Assembly (NCBI GenBank): GCA_902543185.1
Contig: CACBXB010000008.1
Span: 1 to 64,000, forward strand
Origin: Paracoccaceae bacterium
Lineage (GTDB): Bacteria > Pseudomonadota > Alphaproteobacteria > Rhodobacterales > Rhodobacteraceae
Direction of reading: 5' to 3'
Length of the DNA: 64,000 bases
This document shows, piece after piece, positions 61,176-64,000 of this stretch. The notes below the pieces were generated by a model that saw only the letters and a list, made by a program, of their open reading frames with translations, did not search any database and was not told the DNA's origin. A program made the position numbers and the translations under genes. Position 1 is the stretch's first letter, and each line of letters begins with the position of its first letter.

Positions 61176-64000
61176 TTATTCAGCAGGACCTATCAAACCG
61201 GCTGGTTCTTCTTTTCCCAGCAGTGGAGGCTCTGCATAATCCCAAATAATTTCTGCAGGCTTAGTTTTGCGGGCCATTCGCTTCAAGGCCCAGTCTTGGG
61301 CAATTTGTCCTCGTCTAGAAGCTCCTATTCTTAAGAGAAAACGGGCTATCCATAAAATATAAGTTGTTACCCAAACTCGTGCGGATAACAGGGCTGGGGT
61401 AAATACAAGAGTCAACATTGTAGCGGTCCCTAGTCCAAAAACAACTGCTGTTGCCAATTGCTTCCACCATAATGCCGTGGGACTATCAACAGAATATCCA
61501 CCGTTTACGAAATCTAAACTTAACCCAAACATCATTGGGGCCAAGCCTGCCATTGTAGTTATTGTTGTTAAAAGTACAGGTCGTATTCTTTGTTCTGCTG
61601 TTCTTACGATCGCTTCTACTTTTGGTAGATAGCGAGATAGCTCCTGGTATGTATCTATCAAAACGATATTATTGTTTACAACAATGCCCGCTAACGCGAC
61701 TATGCCCGTTCCTGTCATGATAATTGAAAAAGGTTGCTGCATCACCAGCATCCCAATTAAAACGCCTACCGTGGAAAGAACGACTGCAATTAGGACAACA
61801 AACGCATTATAAAAACTATTAAATTGTGCAAGAAGAATGATAAACATAAGGACAAGTGCGGCAGCAAATGCTGAGCTCAGGAAAGCTTGGCTTTCAGCTT
61901 GATCGGCTTGATCCCCCGTCCACTCCCAAGAAATGCCCGGAGCAAGTGGGTTTTCTTGGAGATATTGTGTTAGGTAAGCTATTCTTTCGTTTGCATTAAT
62001 GAAAATTTCACTTTCCATACCCTCATCTGATACGATTGTTCGCTTTAAGTCTGGCTGAACGCCCGCTTTTATATCAAAATATCTCTTTTGATCTATGCGA
62101 TTTATTTCAGCAAGTTTTGTTACAGGTTTGCGACTTATGAAGTTTGATAGCGGAACAAGTCCATCAGCAGTTCGAACTTTTAAATTATCCAAAGTTGATA
62201 AAAATCGATCTTCTTCTGGCAGTCTTACTCGAATTTCAATTTCTTCGTCCGAACTATCGACGCGCATTGTGTCTAATAGGATTCCACGTGTGACCAACTG
62301 TACCATTGCACCCACGGTCGCCACGTCGGCACCGTAGCGTCCTGCTTTTTCCACATCAACATCAATTTGCCAATCTATGCCTGGCAATGGCCTGGTATCC
62401 TCAACTTGTACTAAGCCTTCTGTTTGATCAAATATACCACGCATTTTTGCAGTAGTGCTCAGTAGGTCATTCCAGTTTTCGCCTTTAAGTCTTAAGTGTA
62501 CGGGCTTTGGACTTGCTGGCCCTCTTTCCAATTCTAGAATTTCTATTTCTATTCCCGGTAAACTAGTGAGCGCATTTGATAATTCAGCAATAATTTTGTT
62601 GCCATCTAAGTCAGGATTTCCTCTGCGGTTTTCCCAGGGAATTGTTTCAAGCTGGATTTGACCAATTGTATCTTTAGGTGCTGATGCTCCTGCTGTATTT
62701 TGATTTAGACCGCCAGCTCCAGCAAAAGAAAAAACGCTTTCTACACCAGGGTGAGCATTTACGATCAATTCTGCTTGGCGTACTAGTATATCTTTTTCTG
62801 TAAGTGAAAGATTCCCCCTAGCTTTGACATATACGATTGCTTGTTCTGGTTCCCCTTCAACAAAAAATTCAACACCGTAGTTATTTTTACCAAAGGTTGT
62901 AAAAATAAAACTAGTGAATCCAATTACGCCGCCAATTGCTATAAGCGGCATAATCGGATTTCCAGCAATAAACTTAATGAAGTAGCCAAAAGGGGTTCTT
63001 CTATATCCAGCTTGGACATTTTTTTGCCTTTTCTTGATTTCCACGGAACCTAAAACAATTGAAGCCATAAAAGCTGAGAGTATAAACATGAATACTCCAG
63101 GTAAATTTGCCATTGGGCCTGTTTCCTTGGGGTCGATATTGAGCAGTAGGCTTGGGTTAACAACCTGCAATATACTCAAGCAAAGTAAGCAGATTATCAG
63201 TGGCACAAGTGGCAAGCGTATAAACCATGGAAGAATATCGCGCAAAAGATTGGAGCTATTTTCAAAAAACCTACTTAATCTACCTGATACACCACCCAAG
63301 ATTGGTAAATAAATTAAGGCAACAATTAAGGAAGCTGATAAAACAAAAATAAGAGTTACTGGTAACATGCCCATAAATTGACCTGGAACCCCCGGCCAAA
63401 ATAACATGGGTAGAAAAGCACAAAGAGTTGTTGCTGTTGAACTTACCACTGGCCAAAACATACGTTTGGCTGCTTCCACATAGGCCTTCATAGGTCCTGT
63501 GCCTTGTGAAATACGTTTATCGGCGTACTCAACTACTACTATTGCACCATCAACAAGCATTCCTACTGCTAAGATAAGACCAAACATGACAATATTTGAT
63601 ATTGTAACACCCATTAAACCCAATAAAACAAAACACAACAAAAATGATGTGGGTATTGAAAACCCAACAAGCAGTGCAGCTCTTGTTCCTAGTGATGTAA
63701 GTACAACAATCATCACCAACGCTATGGCAGTTAGGACTGAACCTTCCAACTGCCTCACCATACTGTCCACAACTCGACTTTGATCGTTTGATGTTCCAAC
63801 ATCTACTGCCGCTTTAAGATTTGGAGGCCAGCTTTGACTTTCTTTTTCCACTAACAGCCGCACTTCTTTTGCTGTTCCGATCAGGTTAAAACCTTTTCTC
63901 TTTACAACTTGAAGAGCGACTGTGTTCTCACCATTGAAACGCGCGGTACCGGATCTGTCGACAAAAGTTAATTTAATTTGCGCCAAATCGCCTAAAGTGA
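61176..64000 (-). CDS. RND efflux transporter permease subunit (5' partial)
   Basis: The frame is open to the right edge (residues TLGD precede an internal TTG at 63986), so the N-terminal part, including TM1, is missing. The visible ~940 residues contain TM helices with GMLVDGAIVVVEY, two large periplasmic porter regions, and GIVVNNNIVLIDTYQ near TM10. This is the HAE1-like RND layout. The AcrB proton-relay Asp pair and Lys are not all retained (DG instead of DD; N instead of K). It exports drugs, metals or other amphiphiles with an adaptor and outer-membrane channel, which are not in the window. Confidence 0.88.
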   Translation of the reverse strand, partial: TLGDLAQIKLTFVDRSGTARFNGENTVALQVVKRKGFNLIGTAKEVRLLVEKESQSWPPNLKAAVDVGTSNDQSRVVDSMVRQLEGSVLTAIALVMIVVLTSLGTRAALLVGFSIPTSFLLCFVLLGLMGVTISNIVMFGLILAVGMLVDGAIVVVEYADKRISQGTGPMKAYVEAAKRMFWPVVSSTATTLCAFLPMLFWPGVPGQFMGMLPVTLIFVLSASLIVALIYLPILGGVSGRLSRFFENSSNLLRDILPWFIRLPLVPLIICLLCLSILQVVNPSLLLNIDPKETGPMANLPGVFMFILSAFMASIVLGSVEIKKRQKNVQAGYRRTPFGYFIKFIAGNPIMPLIAIGGVIGFTSFIFTTFGKNNYGVEFFVEGEPEQAIVYVKARGNLSLTEKDILVRQAELIVNAHPGVESVFSFAGAGGLNQNTAGASAPKDTIGQIQLETIPWENRRGNPDLDGNKIIAELSNALTSLPGIEIEILELERGPASPKPVHLRLKGENWNDLLSTTAKMRGIFDQTEGLVQVEDTRPLPGIDWQIDVDVEKAGRYGADVATVGAMVQLVTRGILLDTMRVDSSDEEIEIRVRLPEEDRFLSTLDNLKVRTADGLVPLSNFISRKPVTKLAEINRIDQKRYFDIKAGVQPDLKRTIVSDEGMESEIFINANERIAYLTQYLQENPLAPGISWEWTGDQADQAESQAFLSSAFAAALVLMFIILLAQFNSFYNAFVVLIAVVLSTVGVLIGMLVMQQPFSIIMTGTGIVALAGIVVNNNIVLIDTYQELSRYLPKVEAIVRTAEQRIRPVLLTTITTMAGLAPMMFGLSLDFVNGGYSVDSPTALWWKQLATAVVFGLGTATMLTLVFTPALLSARVWVTTYILWIARFLLRIGASRRGQIAQDWALKRMARKTKPAEIIWDYAEPPLLGKEEPAGLIGPAE

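Noticed and set aside
1-64000. tRNA, rRNA, CRISPR arrays, insertion sequences, prophage or integrase
   Set aside because: No cloverleaf-type sequences or GTTC-type T-arms seen in the spacers, no regularly spaced repeats, no transposase, integrase or phage-type proteins among the genes.

Overview
The window is an AT-rich, gene-dense bacterial chromosome segment. The gene content and order point to a marine alphaproteobacterium of the Rhodobacterales (Roseobacter-like, low-GC lineage). This is an inference from synteny: irr divergent from fabA-fabB-fabI, ccmI-ruvX-DUF1289, miaB-phoH-ybeY-corC-lnt-metK-trmB, aroA-cmk-rpsA-ihfB-lapA-trpF-trpB, hisB-hisH-(DUF2147)-hisA-hisF-hisE, and soxBDAG. I see no rRNA, tRNA, CRISPR array, IS element or prophage.

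Layout. Positions 1-5634 hold secreted and envelope genes: the 3' part of a very large M10 serralysin-like RTX metalloprotease (cut by the left edge), a YHYH-domain exported protein and a YdcF/ElyC-like membrane protein. Positions 5733-11005 read rightward: a methyltransferase, an MsbA-like ABC half-transporter, an acyl-CoA synthetase and an unrecognised protein with sialyltransferase-like or DUF115-like motifs. Positions 11008-18728 read leftward: irr, quinone-oxidoreductase-like protein, haloacid dehalogenase, Thr/Ser dehydratase, PcaD-like lactonase, MFS exporter, Zn alcohol dehydrogenase and an enolase-superfamily dehydratase. Apart from irr this looks like a small-molecule catabolic island. 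Positions 18902-24517 read rightward: the unsaturated fatty-acid genes fabA, fabB and fabI, then valS.

Positions 24565-38767 are a long leftward block of housekeeping genes. It covers tryptophan synthesis, IHF-beta and ribosomal protein S1, CMP kinase and EPSP synthase, tRNA modification (TrmB, MiaB), SAM synthesis, lipoprotein maturation (Lnt), CorC, YbeY and PhoH. Positions 38938-41730 carry an orphan form-II CoxL-like molybdenum hydroxylase subunit and a CoA-binding protein. Positions 41725-45284 are histidine biosynthesis. Positions 45548-48937 are the Kdo pathway (kdsD, kdsB, kdsA) followed by an Fe(II)/2-oxoglutarate-dioxygenase-like gene that could modify Kdo or another envelope sugar. 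Then come DUF1289, ruvX and ccmI (leftward), the four-subunit sarcosine oxidase (rightward), an iron-type superoxide dismutase, a LOG-family protein, an Ig-like/LysM envelope protein, an Atm1-type ABC exporter, and the 3' part of an RND efflux pump cut by the right edge.

Most points worth a second look are: the dioxygenase in the Kdo operon; the orphan CoxL-like gene; the modular M10 protease with a duplicated module of unknown function; the GT42/DUF115-like hypothetical; and several inverted repeats at promoter or operon-end positions (soxB, sodB, hisA, aroA, rpsA leader). No clearly new multi-gene system stands out; the novelty candidates are single genes in informative contexts.
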